Shown here piece after piece: positions 47,492 to 59,449 of a DNA stretch of 64,000 nucleotides (positions are counted from its first letter, which is position 1; every line of letters begins with the position of its first letter). This stretch comes from Paracyclopina nana (taxonomy: Eukaryota; Arthropoda; Copepoda; Cyclopoida; Cyclopettidae). Position numbers and translations under genes: made by a program. The notes under the pieces are model-generated. The model searched no databases. It saw nothing but the letters and a program-made list of their open reading frames with translations, and had not been told where the DNA came from. The stretch covers positions 992,001-1,056,000 of the forward strand of contig JAGUCH010000005.1 of assembly GCA_019096065.1 (NCBI GenBank), written 5' to 3'.

Positions 47492-50400
47492 TTATTGTTG
47501 CCTCAACATTTTGTTCTTCATGTAAGGGTCTTCAAGGTCGTCAAACGGCAAACGAGTTTCCATATCTTGAGGCTTCAAATATGGAGGTTCTCGACCAACA
47601 TACGGCATTGGATTACTATCCTGCCCAGGATTGTTCGATTCTGATTCTGGACATGGGCCAGCATTGCAATCTTCCCTTTGCTCCTCCAGATCTTTTCCAC
47701 CACAAAATGCAAACTTGTCCTCCTTGGCATTGGCTTTGTTGGAGTTTTGGCAAGATCGTTTCCGAAGCACTTGAGCATTTCCACAAGACACTGGGCAATG
47801 CGTCCAACTCGTCCAATCACTCCACCCCACTATAGAAAAAAACAGCAACTTATAATTGTAATAAAGCATAAATTGATTGATTTTAAATATACCAGGTGGG
47901 CAAAAGCTGTCACATTTCATTTCCTCCGTTTTGGCCACTTTGACCATTCTCCCTTCGGAGTTGTAAATGAAGCTTTTTCTAATCCGGACTCCTCGTTTGC
48001 CACATGGTCCCTGGCAGTCTCCCCATTCGCTCCAGAATCCAGCATACATCAAAGGATCATCACATTTGGGAGGTTGGTTGGGATCCTTGAGCTTTTCAGG
48101 CGAATAGCAGGGGGCTTTCTCCTCACCATCCTTGTCATGGCAGTCCTGGCCTCCCCAAAGGCCATAATAATTATTGTCTTTTGGCATCCTGCTTCGAACC
48201 TTTTGAGTTGTGATCACTCTTTCTCTCGTCAATCCTTTTTTGATGCATCCAGGGCACATTCGTTCGTTCCAAACCTCCCACTCAGCCCACACACAATCCA
48301 CAGGGCAATAGTTGATCATTTTCTTGTCAGCTCGAGATTTCTCGCTCATATTCTTGACCTCTGCATGATCCACGTGGTAGCAAATGATTGTGTTGCTCTT
48401 TTCACCGCGACACGGTTTGCCACCAAATGCGGCTTCCTGGGCCACATTTCTGTAGCGAGATTGGCGACCTTCTCCAGGATTGCCGCAGGTGACTGAACAC
48501 GTGTTCCAAGGGCCCCATTCGGTATACTCGCAATTGACAGGGCAAGGCACGACATCCACGCATTCCCTGTATTCTTCAAAAGGGCCCTCGCAGTCTGCAC
48601 CTCCATTTTGTGGAATTGGATTGGCACAATATCGACGCCTTATTTGCTTGCCACCTTCTCCACAATCCACGTTGCATTCCTGCCATGGACCCCATTCGGT
48701 GAGACCACCAGCAACTGAAGGACAATAACATCAAGAAATTGCTTTTAAAAATGCCTTCATATCAGCTTATTTAACCTGGGCAATATTTTTCTTCGCACTT
48801 CACAAATCTTGTCCATTCTCCGTGGCATTCAAGTGCCAACGGGGTACCCTGCTCAATTGGCTCGTCAGTCCAGCTGTCAACGCATTCTCTCGTCAGGATC
48901 TTCCTACCTACTCCACAAGTGACACTGCAAGGTGCATCTGTCCAAGCTGTCCATTCCGGATCTGTGAAGAAATGATGGACTCCTACAAAATAGCTCTTCA
49001 CCCTTTTTTCGTTAATCTCTGACCTGGGCAAGGACAAGGATTGCAGTCTTTGGTTTCGATGTAAAGCTCACGATTCTCCCTCTTCTTTGGGCAAGGCTCA
49101 CTGCCCGGATTGCTTGAATCAGTGCAGGTTCTTTTTCTTACAGTCTTTCCTCCCCCGCAAGTGACTGTGCACGTTTCCCAACTTGACCATTCACTGAACT
49201 TGTAATCAGCTAGAATACGAAATGCTCATTAAATTAGGGCACATAATATGTTATAAGGCGGATGATTTACTAGGGCACTCCTTCTGGTTGCAATTTCTCA
49301 CTTCTTCCTTGAAAATTGAATATTTTCCACCCTTGTAGTTTCCATTGCAAGTCTCCTGCCCAGTTTTAACAGGACAATCTCGACTCCTTCTTTGCGTTCC
49401 GGAATCGCACGTTTTGGTACATTCGCTCCATGGTGTCCAATCACCCCACTGTGCAGGCGGATTTTTCTTGCAGCAGAATCTCACTTTGAAATCTTTGCAT
49501 CTGGTGCCGAACATCTCATTGTTCTTATTCAAGCATAGTGTTCCGAACCTTTAAAGTTAGAGCAACATCTGGTATTACTTCAAAAACAGATAGCAAAATG
49601 AAGAGCTATTTCTCTTTTGGACAACACTTTAGAAAGAAAAGTTAAGAGAGACTGAAAAATTTTGGGTTGACTACCTTGGGTGAAATTTCAGTGAGCTCGG
49701 AGTCAGTAACGTTACTTCAAATTAAAGTGGAAGTGCATCTCGTTTGGATAACGCTTTAGCATGAAAAGTGCTGCCAGGCTGGGCATTTTGAGATATTCCT
49801 CTAAATTGCGAGGAGTCTGTCACGTTACTTCAAAATAGATAGTGCTAAGAGGAAATTAACCTCTTTTGGATAACGCTTTAGCAAGAAAAGTGCTGCCAGA
49901 CTGGACATTTTGAGATATACCTATCCTAAATTGCGAGGAGTCTGTCACGTTACTTCAAAATAGATAGTGTAAAGAGGAAATTAACCTCTTTTGGATAACG
50001 CTTTAGCATGAAAAGTGCTGCCAGACTGGACATTTGGAGAATACCTATCCTAAATTGCGTGGAGTCTGTCACGTTACTTCAAAATAGATAGTGGTAAGAG
50101 GAAGTGCATCTCTTTTGGATAACGCTTTAGCATAAAAAGTGCTGCCAGGCTGGACATTTTGAGATATTCCTCTAAATTGCGAGGAGTCTGTCACATTACT
50201 TCAAAATAGATAGTGCTAAGAGGAAATTAACCTCTTTTGGATAACGCTTTAGCAAGAAAAGTGTTGCCAGTTAGGACATTCTGATACTCACGTGGGTGTG
50301 ATTTTAGTGAATTTTGAGTCCGTCTCGTGCCATGGTGTGTCATCATCCACTGTTCTAACGTCAATGTACATCGAGTCAACCACACTGCTTCCACACACGT

Positions 50401-51972
50401 GGTTCCTCAAGGCTGGAGTCCTGACAATTGTACCACGATCCTCAGCGTCCCAAGTGCCATTATCAGGTGTGGTGGTGTCCAAAAAAGGCTTCCACTCGCA
50501 CTCGTCAAAAAGTGTGGTAACACTTGGTGTCACGATTTTAATGGCATTGTCATCGCGCGCTCTGTTATTCATCTCGTTGCAGCCATACAAGCATCTGCAT
50601 TTATGCCTCATTTTGTAATCCCTGCACTTCACCTTTTTGTGAAACCAATAATGAGGCGGTGGAGGCGGTGGAAGTTCAGCCTTGTTTGTGCAAGTAATGA
50701 ACTCTTCGTCAGTGCTATAGTCAACATTCTTCTCTTTGGTCACTTCTAAATTCATGGTGGTTAGAAATTCCGGAAAGCCTCGATTTTTCTTGGCGCAGAA
50801 TCTGAAAGCGGCGGTTTCATTGAAATTGAGCACCCACATCAAATTCTGCTTTGCATTCTCGGTATCTCCAGCTAAGCAAGGCTCATCAATGTCGAACCAC
50901 TCGGTGAACAGATGCACTATTTAACGGGAAAAAAACACGTCAACTGGAAGTCAATAGAAATTCGTTAAGCATATACCATCATCATTGAAAAGTTGGCTGC
51001 AACTGCCCAATCCGATATGTGCAGTGACAACATCGGAGGCTTTTCCTTTATCCTTGTAAAACTCGCAAATATTGTCGTAGGTTTTTGCAAGCCCATTCAT
51101 AGCAATGCACACAGTTTTGTTGCAAACTTCATTCTGGCTGCACGCACTGCAATCACGTGGCACCGTTCCCCACTCAGCATCATGCAAATTGCCATCAACT
51201 AGGAGAAATCAGTTTAAATGTCCACAATTATGGTCGAATAAGGACAAAATTACTGGCATCAGCACAGTCTCCCTTTTGGATGTGCAGAATGCGAAAAAAC
51301 AGGCCGTTTTCCATATGCTGCACAAGCTTGCACATTGAGGAAAATCTCCAGGTTCTGGCATCAATAAGGGTGCAAATTGGGCGACCACAGCCCTCTGGCT
51401 CATTAGGGTCAATTTTCTCCTGATATGGATGCCTGTTGATTTTCCGTTGCAAATCCTTGGGTGGATTTTGTGAACCCTAGACGAAAAAATCCATGCAGTG
51501 CAGGAATCCGGATTTTCTGTACCTCAACAAAAGCCTTGATATTTTTACTTGTGGGCCTTCCCCGTCAATTTCGGGAACAGCAACTTCACTAATTATGGTA
51601 ACTATTTCATTTTTGCTTGGTGGCTTTTCCTGAGCCTCTGATTCCAGCTGATTGAATCCAGTCGTTGGACTCCAGCCAGCTTGACCAGCACCCTTTTTAC
51701 TTGCAGCTCTTCTATCTAATATATTAGTGATGGTAAGTTAACCGTTACTGGCATTAAAAACGATTGTATTACTCCTTATGTAATGATCCAGATCAAAATC
51801 GCTCCCTCTGGACGAGAGGAAAGCTTGATCCTCAATTCTAACCTCCATAAACCCACTAGCCAAGTAAGGCATTGACACCAGCACTGTAAACAATCATCTG
51901 TATCATGTACTTTTTTATATATAATTAGGAATTTTTTGTACCTGAGCATATCAAAGCTAGCTTCAGTTGCAT
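47492..51972 (-). CDS. Secreted Kazal-like / WxxW / multi-TSP1 matrix protein 1
   Basis: Eleven exons: 51942-51972, 51773-51883, 51549-51715, 51254-51476, 50977-51198, 50292-50916, 49271-49548, 49024-49209, 48776-48961, 47893-48714, 47492-47829. They join in frame to 1062 aa. The signal peptide ends near ASG (residue 20). Two Kazal-like modules follow (104-177 with CGRPICTLIDARTWRFSSMC; 178-251 with CNKTVCIAMNGLAKTYDNIC). A WxxW domain of the CILP/mucin type runs from about 252 (TEWFDIDEP) to about 490 (CKDFKVRFCC), with a PPPPPP insert. About eight TSP1 modules follow, for example WGDWTPWSECTKTCDSGTQR, WSSWETCTVTCGGG and WSDWTSWTHCPVSCGN; one or two are degenerate. It is probably an extracellular matrix protein. 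The stop TAA overlaps AATAAA. It is a paralogue of the next gene. Confidence 0.85.
49560..50291. repeat. ~124-bp minisatellite inside a WxxW intron
   Basis: GCGAGGAGTCTGTCACGTTACTTCAAAATAGATAG-type starts lie at about 49,810, 49,935, 50,059 and 50,181, with two diverged units before them. Each unit also has CTCTTTTGGATAACGCTTTAGCA. The array fills nearly the whole 743-bp intron 6, which splits the WxxW domain; other introns of this gene are 55-75 bp. Confidence 0.85.
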
Positions 51973-51991
51973 TTTGCGCAGACGAAGCCGA

Positions 51992-52034
51992 ACACTGATT
52001 AATTAGCTGAAGTTGTTCTGTTTATATTTATAGC
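51992..52034 (-). promoter_or_regulatory. Core promoter of the 1062-aa matrix gene
   Basis: On the minus strand GGGCTATAAATATAAAC is followed about 35 bases later by TAATCAGTGTTCGG, a TATA plus TCAGT initiator pair. The predicted leader to the ATG at 51,972 is about 25 bases. Confidence 0.65.
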
Positions 52035-52331
52035 CCTCGTTTCAATGATTGATAGGTAGAAGTAGTACATGTGTTTTAAAAATAGGCTATTTTTGGGAGA
52101 TACAATACAAGTAGTATGACGTCACACGAGCTTCATGTTAAGCTGGAGTGGCTTTTTTAAAGAGCTGAAATGGCTTTCTTTGCAAGCTATACAAAAGCTT
52201 CAGCTTTCAAGCCAAAAATGGTGTGATTCTTGCATAAGTCCCAAGGAAAGTAACTTTTAAAAGCTCTTGCCAAGAAAGTCTTTCCATCTTTCCATAGACG
52301 TTCTATTTTTATTGGCCAACAAATTATTAAA

Positions 52332-55300
52332 TTAATATTCTACATATTCGTTGTCTGATTCAGTTTCTTCTTCCTCATTTTCTGGTTCCTCTTTTTCACC
52401 TTCCTCAATGTTTTCTTCCTCTTCGATGATTTCATCTTCTTCCCCGGTTTCATCCTCGTTACTATCTTCAGCAGCTTCAACATCAGCTTCTTCTTCCACT
52501 GAGGATTCCTCTTCGGTTGGTGGCATCAACTCACCATGAGGAGAGTTCACCTCATAAGTCTCTTCTGGAGGAGCTTCAGTCACCATCATACCTTCAGAGC
52601 TGCTTCCACAAGGACCCAAGTCGCATTTTTCAATTTGTTCATCCTGCTTTCCACCATTTCCCACTACTTTGGTTCTCTTGAACTTTCCAACTCCACAAGT
52701 CACTGAGCAGGATGACCAGGCACCCCAAAAGTCTAAATTAACCACTCTTAAGAATTACATATGAAAAATGCTAATATTTTACCATCTTTGGTCAAAAGGA
52801 CTTTGGGCGTGCACTCTTCAGTTTCGACCAAATCCTGTCTTTTGCAAGGCTCGATGTAGCAGTGTCTCCTTCTAAGTCTCGTTCCTTTTTGCTTTGCCCC
52901 ATCATTGAATTTACGAGTACCACCAAATGATCTATCAACGCAATCTTTCCATTCACCCCAAGGCCCATGAGCAGCATTCGTATCCGTGCATCTCTCCTTT
53001 TGCTCAGCGCCAGAGCAAGGCTCTTCTTCTGATACAGTGCCAAAGACTTCCTTGCCATTTTCATCCTTGCATTTCTGGCCAAGAGCATTGGGAAATTGCT
53101 TGACGGTCCTATACCTATCTTTGACTCCGGTCAGCTTGGCTTTGTTTGAGCATTCACAGCCAGCCAGGTTCCAGGGTTCCCAGGGGCTAAGCTGACAGTC
53201 AACTGAAAGTATTGTTTTACCTTGTGTTATTCATGTATGGCAGCTAGGTGAAAGCAGGTAATATTACTTGGACACTCTTTGATGCAATTGGTCTGCTTGT
53301 CATCTTTTTCCTTTGAGCAGAAGGTGCAAGCTTCACTGTCCTCCAATGGAGGACAGCCCTTCAAATTTTCCAAGCCTTTTGTAGTGACATGCCTGAATCG
53401 AGTGCGAGACGCTGAAGTCTTGTCTGTGCCCAAGGGCACGCAGGTTAAGCTGCAGGGACCCCATTCTCCCCATTCGCTGACGTCACAGGATGCTGCAAAA
53501 ATGCTTGAAAATTAGCCTGCTCCAACAGGGCAAACTGGGCAATTACGTGGACAATTTTTGATTTCTTCACAGGGAGCTTCCTCTTTGGCCTTTCCAAGAG
53601 ATTTGCAATCCTTGCCTGTTCCTGCTGGTTTGGGGAAAGCACATTCACGAGTTCTTCGCTTGGTTCTACTTCCACATCTACAGGTTGTCCATTCGGACCA
53701 AGCAGAGTATCCCCCGTCAACTGGGCAGGGCTTCGGTTCAGGTGTGCAGGGTACGGAGTTTGAGAGTGGATTTACGGTCTTGTCTGTTTGGCAAAGGCTT
53801 TTAGCGACAATGCTACCACTCACTGTATCTTGGCACGTTCTGGTGCGAGTTTTCAATGCAGGTGAGCAAGTCCCAGAGCATTCGGACCATTCGGACCAAA
53901 TTGACAGGGCATACTCTGGATTGTTTGATTTTTAATACTACAATATTTGGTTAGGTGACAATTGTCATATGTTCACCTTTGCATGCTGTGGCAGTGCATG
54001 CCTTTCTTTCGACGTCTTGCGACTTCTCACATTTTTGCTCCTTGGAATTACACGTGCGTTTCCACCGAATAATTTCCCCTTGGCCACACGAAACTGAACA
54101 AGTGGACCATGGCATCCATGTTGATTCAGTTGCCTGTGAGCCAGCTTAAAAATAATAAAACCTACTTGAAAGTCTTCAAAAAAACACTGGCTATAGTACC
54201 TTGGCAGGGCTTGTGACATGGCATTTTATCCTCCAGGGCTATTTGATCTATGCAACAAAATTAGCATTTTTCTAAATATGCGCGCTCAAATTAGACTAGT
54301 TATTATTACCACACTGCTTTCTCTTTCCCCGACATTTCCGAGTCCTGACTTGGAAGTTTTCAGAGTTGCATTCTCCCTGGCATTGCGACCATTTACCCCA
54401 AGGGCTGGTGGCCATTTTGGTTTTGGAGCAGCACAGACGAAACTTGTAATCTGGGCAAGCTTTGTTATTGTTGTTTCGCCCATCACAGTAAACACCAAAG
54501 CTGTGAGAAACAATATAAAAGAGTCTAGCCCAGAAATGGGTTTAACTCACAAAGGTGACACTTTGTTGAGGAAGAATCCAGTCTGGTACCAAGGTGTCAT
54601 TTCTCCGTCCACAGTTCTCGCATCAATGTACAACGTTTGGGATTTCTCCAAATTGCACACATTTCGCTTGCTCCGTGAGTGGCTCGTAATTGTGTTAATA
54701 TCACTTTTGCCATATGTTGGATTGCTACGCGAAAACACAGGAATTTTGAAGGCTTAATCAAAATCTCGATTTTTCTGCAGAATTCACCTAAGAAATCCTC
54801 CCCATCTGCAGTCCTCGAAAAGTTCCCTCTTGAGGGGCATATCAACAAAAACATCAGTCTCGGTGATGGGCCTGCCAACAACCTTGAAGTTGGCTTTCTT
54901 GCTCAAGACAGCAAAGGAGGCCGGGGTGCCCCACATGTTTTCACAGCAGTATCGAATCTTCCAATCCCTGCAGGTCATGTTTTTCTCACTGCCAGGGATG
55001 TTCCAGGCGTAGGGCACCTTGAGCTCATCCTCGTTCTCAGCATTGACGCAGGTGAACTGATGCGGACTTTTGTCATATTTCTCAGCAGTCTTGGCCTGGC
55101 CCTCCAGAGTCCTGAACTCCACTGGGTAGTGGATGTAATTCATGGGGCAGGATCTGTGCACGTTTTTCCTGCTCAATCCAGTCAAGTAGTTGAACACACT
55201 TTTCACAGACTCTCGTTCAGTCTCATCAGACGGATCGTCCAAGTCGAACCATTCGGTATGTTGGCAATCTCATGAAGATAAAAAACAAATTTCTACAAAT

Positions 55301-56158
55301 CAAGTCTAGAATATGTGAAATTGTTTTTTTTTACTTGAGAAGAGAGATTTGCAATCTCCAAGGGAAATGGCGACGACTTTCCGCTTTCGCATTCCTGCTC
55401 TTCTCAGGTGTAAATAAGTGACAGCCTCGCACACATTATCGAACGTTTTGGCATGCCCATCATCGTTGACGCAAATTGGCATGCCTTTGCAGTATTCAAG
55501 CCCGTCGCAATACGAGCACTTATTTTCTCCTTTGCCCCACCCACGTCGGGCATTTTTGACCAACGCTCGCTTATTGCCCCAAACTAGCATCAATAATTAA
55601 AATTACTCGTTTCTATCCAAGATACGCTAATTCGCGCAGCTTACTCAGCGTTTCGCAGTTGCCACTTTGAATCTCGAAAATCTGCCTGTATTTGCTGTTT
55701 TCATTGGCCCACGCCACGAAATCGCACAGGCTGTCAAATGACCTCACACTTTGGTCCACCGTGGTGCAAATGGGGTGGCCACAGGGCTTTCGGCTTGCAC
55801 TGCGGCTCATGATTTCAGGCGGGCCCGTTTTGGGGTCTTTGCTCACGGCCTTTTTGTACTCGTCTAACTTGCTAGGCGTGAGTTTTGTCCGGTGCGATTT
55901 TACGAGCGGGTTATCGATGACCGGACGATACGTCTCGGCTTTCCCAGTTAATATGGAAACTGGCAAGTCATTGGGCAGCCCAAGGGATCCAGGCATTCGT
56001 TTTCGCATGTACACATCCTCGAAAGCCTTGCTGAAAGCCTCAAACAAATCTCGTGATGGGCTCTGTTGCCTCTGCCTCGATTTCTTCGCGGCGGCTGCGT
56101 AAGTCTCTAGCTGGTGCTGATGCAAAAGCAGGAGAACAAAAAAGAGGATTGTCGACAT
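52332..56158 (-). CDS. Secreted Kazal-like / WxxW / multi-TSP1 matrix protein 2
   Basis: Eleven exons: 55645-56158, 55335-55583, 54788-55268, 54551-54724, 54310-54500, 54200-54247, 53977-54144, 53547-53915, 53268-53492, 52783-53202, 52332-52732. They join in frame to 1079 aa. The first in-frame ATG (56,158) gives the signal peptide MSTILFFVLLLLHQHQLETY. Kazal-like modules lie at about 128-171 (CGHPICTTVDQSVRSFDSLC) and 200-254 (GMPICVNDDGHAKTFDNVC). The WxxW domain starts near 258 (TEWFDLDDPSDETERES), has CRDWKIRYCC and ends near 500 with CPDYKFRLCC; RSKR, a furin-type site, lies inside it. About eight TSP1 modules follow (for example WMPWSTCSVSCGQG, WSEWTTCRCGSR, WGAWSSCSVTCGVG). The last ~90 residues are extremely Glu-rich. 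AATAAA follows at about 52,310. It lies head-to-tail with its paralogue. Confidence 0.85.
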
Positions 56159-56765
56159 CGCAACCCCGGATTTCGACTTGACAAGATAATTAATCTTATT
56201 AAGGTACTCGTGTGGCAACAAACTAGTTCGAGGAAGATTGATGGCAAATATTTATGTTCATGTTTGCTCGCCTAACGTCGCATTCTATATAGGCCTTACT
56301 TATGCATATCTTCTCTGAAGAAGGAAATCGAGCTACTTACTTCTTATGCTTTTAGTATACGTACACACACTACGTATATGTTCTCATTGACTTTAAAAAT
56401 AAGGGAGGCAATTTTTTTCACAGAATGATTGATTTGACGCACCCCACCAGCAATCACAACGCTCCTATGATAAAAAACTAAAAAAAATTCTAGAGCTTTC
56501 TAAAACCTGAAATGAATCAGATATAGGAAAAACTAGCACGCTACTTTTGCGCCGTGATCACACAACCTTAACTGAGGTTAGTTAGCACAGCCTCAGCTAA
56601 ACTCTCAATCCAAGGGCAAAGTGTACTGACACAGTGATCTTTTCCACTACTTTAAAGATATGCATTCGATAATCATCAGGGGTCAGAGGAGACGCTAAAT
56701 TATTCCAGTTGACATTTTGATTAATGCAGTAAGTTATCTTAAGCAAATGAATAAGGTGTGCTTAC

Positions 56766-56804
56766 TATATAAAGGTCGGCTTTAGTTTGCCACGCTACTT
56801 CAGT
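56766..56804 (+). promoter_or_regulatory. Core promoter of the 291-aa secreted protein gene
   Basis: TATATAAAG (56,766-56,774) and TTCAGTAGC (initiator A at about 56,802) are 34-36 bases apart. The ATG lies only about nine bases after the predicted start, an unusually short leader. Confidence 0.7.
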
Positions 56805-56810
56805 AGCATC

Positions 56811-58022
56811 ATGAAGGTCCTTGCACTCGCTGTGCTAACTCTGGCTGTTGCCTCCAACGCTGACCAGTATTGGTACAACTTCAAGACCACGTGGTCATTC
56901 TTGCCATTGACAGGATTCTACGACAAACCTCGCACTGAAGCCGAAGCAAAGGCCGAAGGATGGAGACAAGTCTCGAATGATTGCTCCGAGGGTGCAACGT
57001 AAGATCGTATTTGAAAAAGTTTTTGCCAAATTAGGAAAAATGCACTTAATTGCAGCTTTTTTGGCAACCGCTACGCTCCACCTGAGGATAATCCCGAACT
57101 GATCATCATTTATGACGTCAATGGCTTCATCGCTGGCATGCACTCTGTGGTAGCCAAGAAGTTCACTGCCAATGATGCTTACTGGAGCTTCACCAAGTCC
57201 AGCTGGTACAGAGATGACGTCGTTTTTGGCGAAGACGTCTTCCTCACGACTGCTTACTTTGTCGACCCCGAGGTGATTTGCGGAGCTGGCAGAACTCAAA
57301 ATGACTTTGACGTTGATGGAACTGGCTACGTTTTGCACTTCCAAAATGGCCCAGCAGTGACTGACCTCTTAACAGCCCCGAATAACTTGGAAGAGGCTGA
57401 GGCTGATGTAAGCTCTTCTTTGGTTTTCTTGCACTATCCCACTTTCGCCCTAGTTGACCTCCAGAGATGAACAACTTTTTCCCTGATTCTGTAGACTTTG
57501 CGAGGCTCTATTGAACTTTGGTGTGGCTGGCCTTTTGAGCGAGTTACTCTGCCAAATACTACATTAAAAAGCCGGCTGCTGTTGGCTTCAGTAAGCCTAT
57601 ACCAAAGTTCAAATGTAATTAAGGGCCTATATTTATAACAGTATCTTTTGCCAAGCTGGATTGAGAAGTATTACTTTTTTTCGCAGTCTTTCTGGTTCAA
57701 ACACAAGTGCTTCGCTAACATGGGCCGTCACTACTTCAACTTGAACTACGACGTCAATGCGCCTTGCGATGACCTTGCACCTATCCAAGTTGTCTTCAGT
57801 GATGGCGTCTTGAATGCCTTCGTTTGGCAGCACATCGCTCCCCTCAAAGGAGGTGGCGATAGGTGGGAAAGTGTCAACAGTTTGGCCATCACTGGCATCG
57901 TCGAATCTGCCCCCAATTGCTTGTATGACTTGGTCGAATCACCCGGAGTCACCACCATGCATGTATACCTCAGAAATTACGAGACTCTCTGCATTATCGA
58001 TAAGGAGGCAGACAAACATTAA
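56811..58022 (+). CDS. Secreted protein of unrecognised family, 291 aa
   Basis: Three exons (56811-56998, 57056-57407, 57687-58022) join in phases 2 and 0. Residues 1-17 are a signal peptide (MKVLALAVLTLAVASNA). The mature part is rich in Tyr, Trp, Phe and Asp and has six cysteines. Features include WYNFKTTWSFLPLTGFYDKP, ELIIIYDVNGFIAGMHSVV, GTGYVLHFQNGP and WFKHKCFANMGRHYFNLNYD. No transmembrane helix or known catalytic motif is visible. AATAAA lies at 58,036, just after the stop. The promoter and tight leader suggest a strongly and simply expressed secreted product. I do not assign a function. Confidence 0.85.
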
Positions 58023-58049
58023 TACCCACTATTGCAATAAAAGTCAAGT

Positions 58050-58915
58050 TATTCCGAGGTGACAGCAGCACAAATTGACATTTTATGCTTATGATACTCG
58101 AATTATGTTGGTATGGTGATCTATTATCATTGGGTAAAACCTGAGCTTCTTGGTATAAGAAAAATGAGCAGATGCTCACCCCAGAATCGATCAATGAAGT
58201 GATCTCCTGGGAAGTTAGGCAATATCACGCAAAACGGAAATCAGGCGGTGAAAGCAACGCTGAAGAATACACTAGTGGATACATGATGAAATAAGCTAAT
58301 AATTCATTAGATCTCTTTGTATAGAGTACACACAGTAATTAAGCTATTATTAGCTACAACGTTTGATATTTGAGCTGGCTTAATAGATACTTTCGGTGGT
58401 ATATGATGATACCTCCATTCTTACAGCACACTTTTGGTCCCATTTTTTCACAATATTGGTATACGCGCGCGGTTGGTCGACACATGCGACGAATGTGACA
58501 AAAAATATTGCATTACACGAGCTGCTGAGAGGATTTCCTCGTAGCAGCAAAATCCTTGATGATAATAAAGTTATTGAATAGGATACGCAGAAGCAGCTAT
58601 TCTTTGAATAACACCAATTTCTTATATCGGCTTTGCGTTGTTTGATTTGTTATGTCAGCTACAAGCTCGATACACAGCTGTCAACGATTCAATAGGGAAT
58701 TCGCAGTACAGAAAGGTAATGATCACTGACATCTACGTGCCATTGGATTAGGATAAGGGACAGGATGTCAGCAGCCACAAAACTCTCCCGCTCTGTCCAA
58801 TAGAAGAAAAAAAAGCCAGCTTTAAAGTCGATTCTTCCAAGATGAAAACCATACGTGTATCAATTAGCTAAATATTGGAGCATTGGCTAAATTTTCTCCT
58901 CTGGCCACAGCCAAC
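58050..58915. other. Intergenic, no gene recognised
   Basis: AT-rich spacer between two TATA promoters on the plus strand. No open frame above 61 codons and no repeat structure was found. Confidence 0.45.
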
Positions 58916-58916
58916 T

Positions 58917-58952
58917 ATATAAAAGGCGAGCTCCTTTCTCTGCACGATGCAC
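58917..58952 (+). promoter_or_regulatory. TATA promoter of a small-exon gene
   Basis: TATATAAAAGG at 58,917-58,927 predicts a start near 58,948. A non-coding exon would end at GGTG|GTAAGT (58,965/58,966), then the exon described next. Confidence 0.55.
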
Positions 58953-59019
58953 TAAAAGAGCGGTGGTAAGTTACCTATGTGTATGCTCTTGAGTCGTCAG
59001 TCTCTGTGACAACGCGCAG

Positions 59020-59447
59020 TGCTTAACATATCCACTTTTTACAATGAAAACGGTAAGCATTAAAAAAAAAACTAATTTCTGAAACACATCAAATTTGAGA
59101 GCAGAGTGAACTTTTTCGGCTCTATAACTCAGTTTATAACTGAGTGAAAATCTGAGTTAATCACAGAGGCATCAAAGGGAAACAGCTCGCACGTGAAAAG
59201 TCCATAGAGGAAACGATGATGTATCCGAAATGCAATTAATTCTAACGGCTTGACTACAGCTACTGCAGAGGCTAACTTTCACAACAAGCAGCTATTTATT
59301 TTTTCCGCCGAAATCTTTGTAAAAGTAGTTGCTTCTGGCGGAATCCAACAATATACTGTGCTGTATAGAACTCGAAAGTTAGAGCTTGTTTGTGGAGCTG
59401 CCAAAGTTATCGAAGCCTGCATTTTGTGCGATTCATTGGAGCCTTAG
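59020..59447 (+). CDS. Start of a gene with a tiny MKT exon; second exon uncertain
   Basis: An exon 59,020-59,052 (AACGCGCAG acceptor, ACG|GTAAGC donor) holds ATG AAA ACG only, a common opening of signal peptides. An in-frame continuation is possible by splicing to GCAGAG|GCT at 59,271, giving 61 aa to the stop at 59,447 with KQLFIFSAEIFVKVVASGG. The acceptor and the weak hydrophobic core make that join uncertain, and the real next exon may lie further on. No family is recognised. Confidence 0.3.
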
Positions 59448-59449
59448 CA

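Noticed and set aside
47678-48496. 272-codon plus-strand frame
   Set aside because: It is antisense to TSP1 exons of the 1062-aa gene and crosses one of its introns; no recognisable protein.
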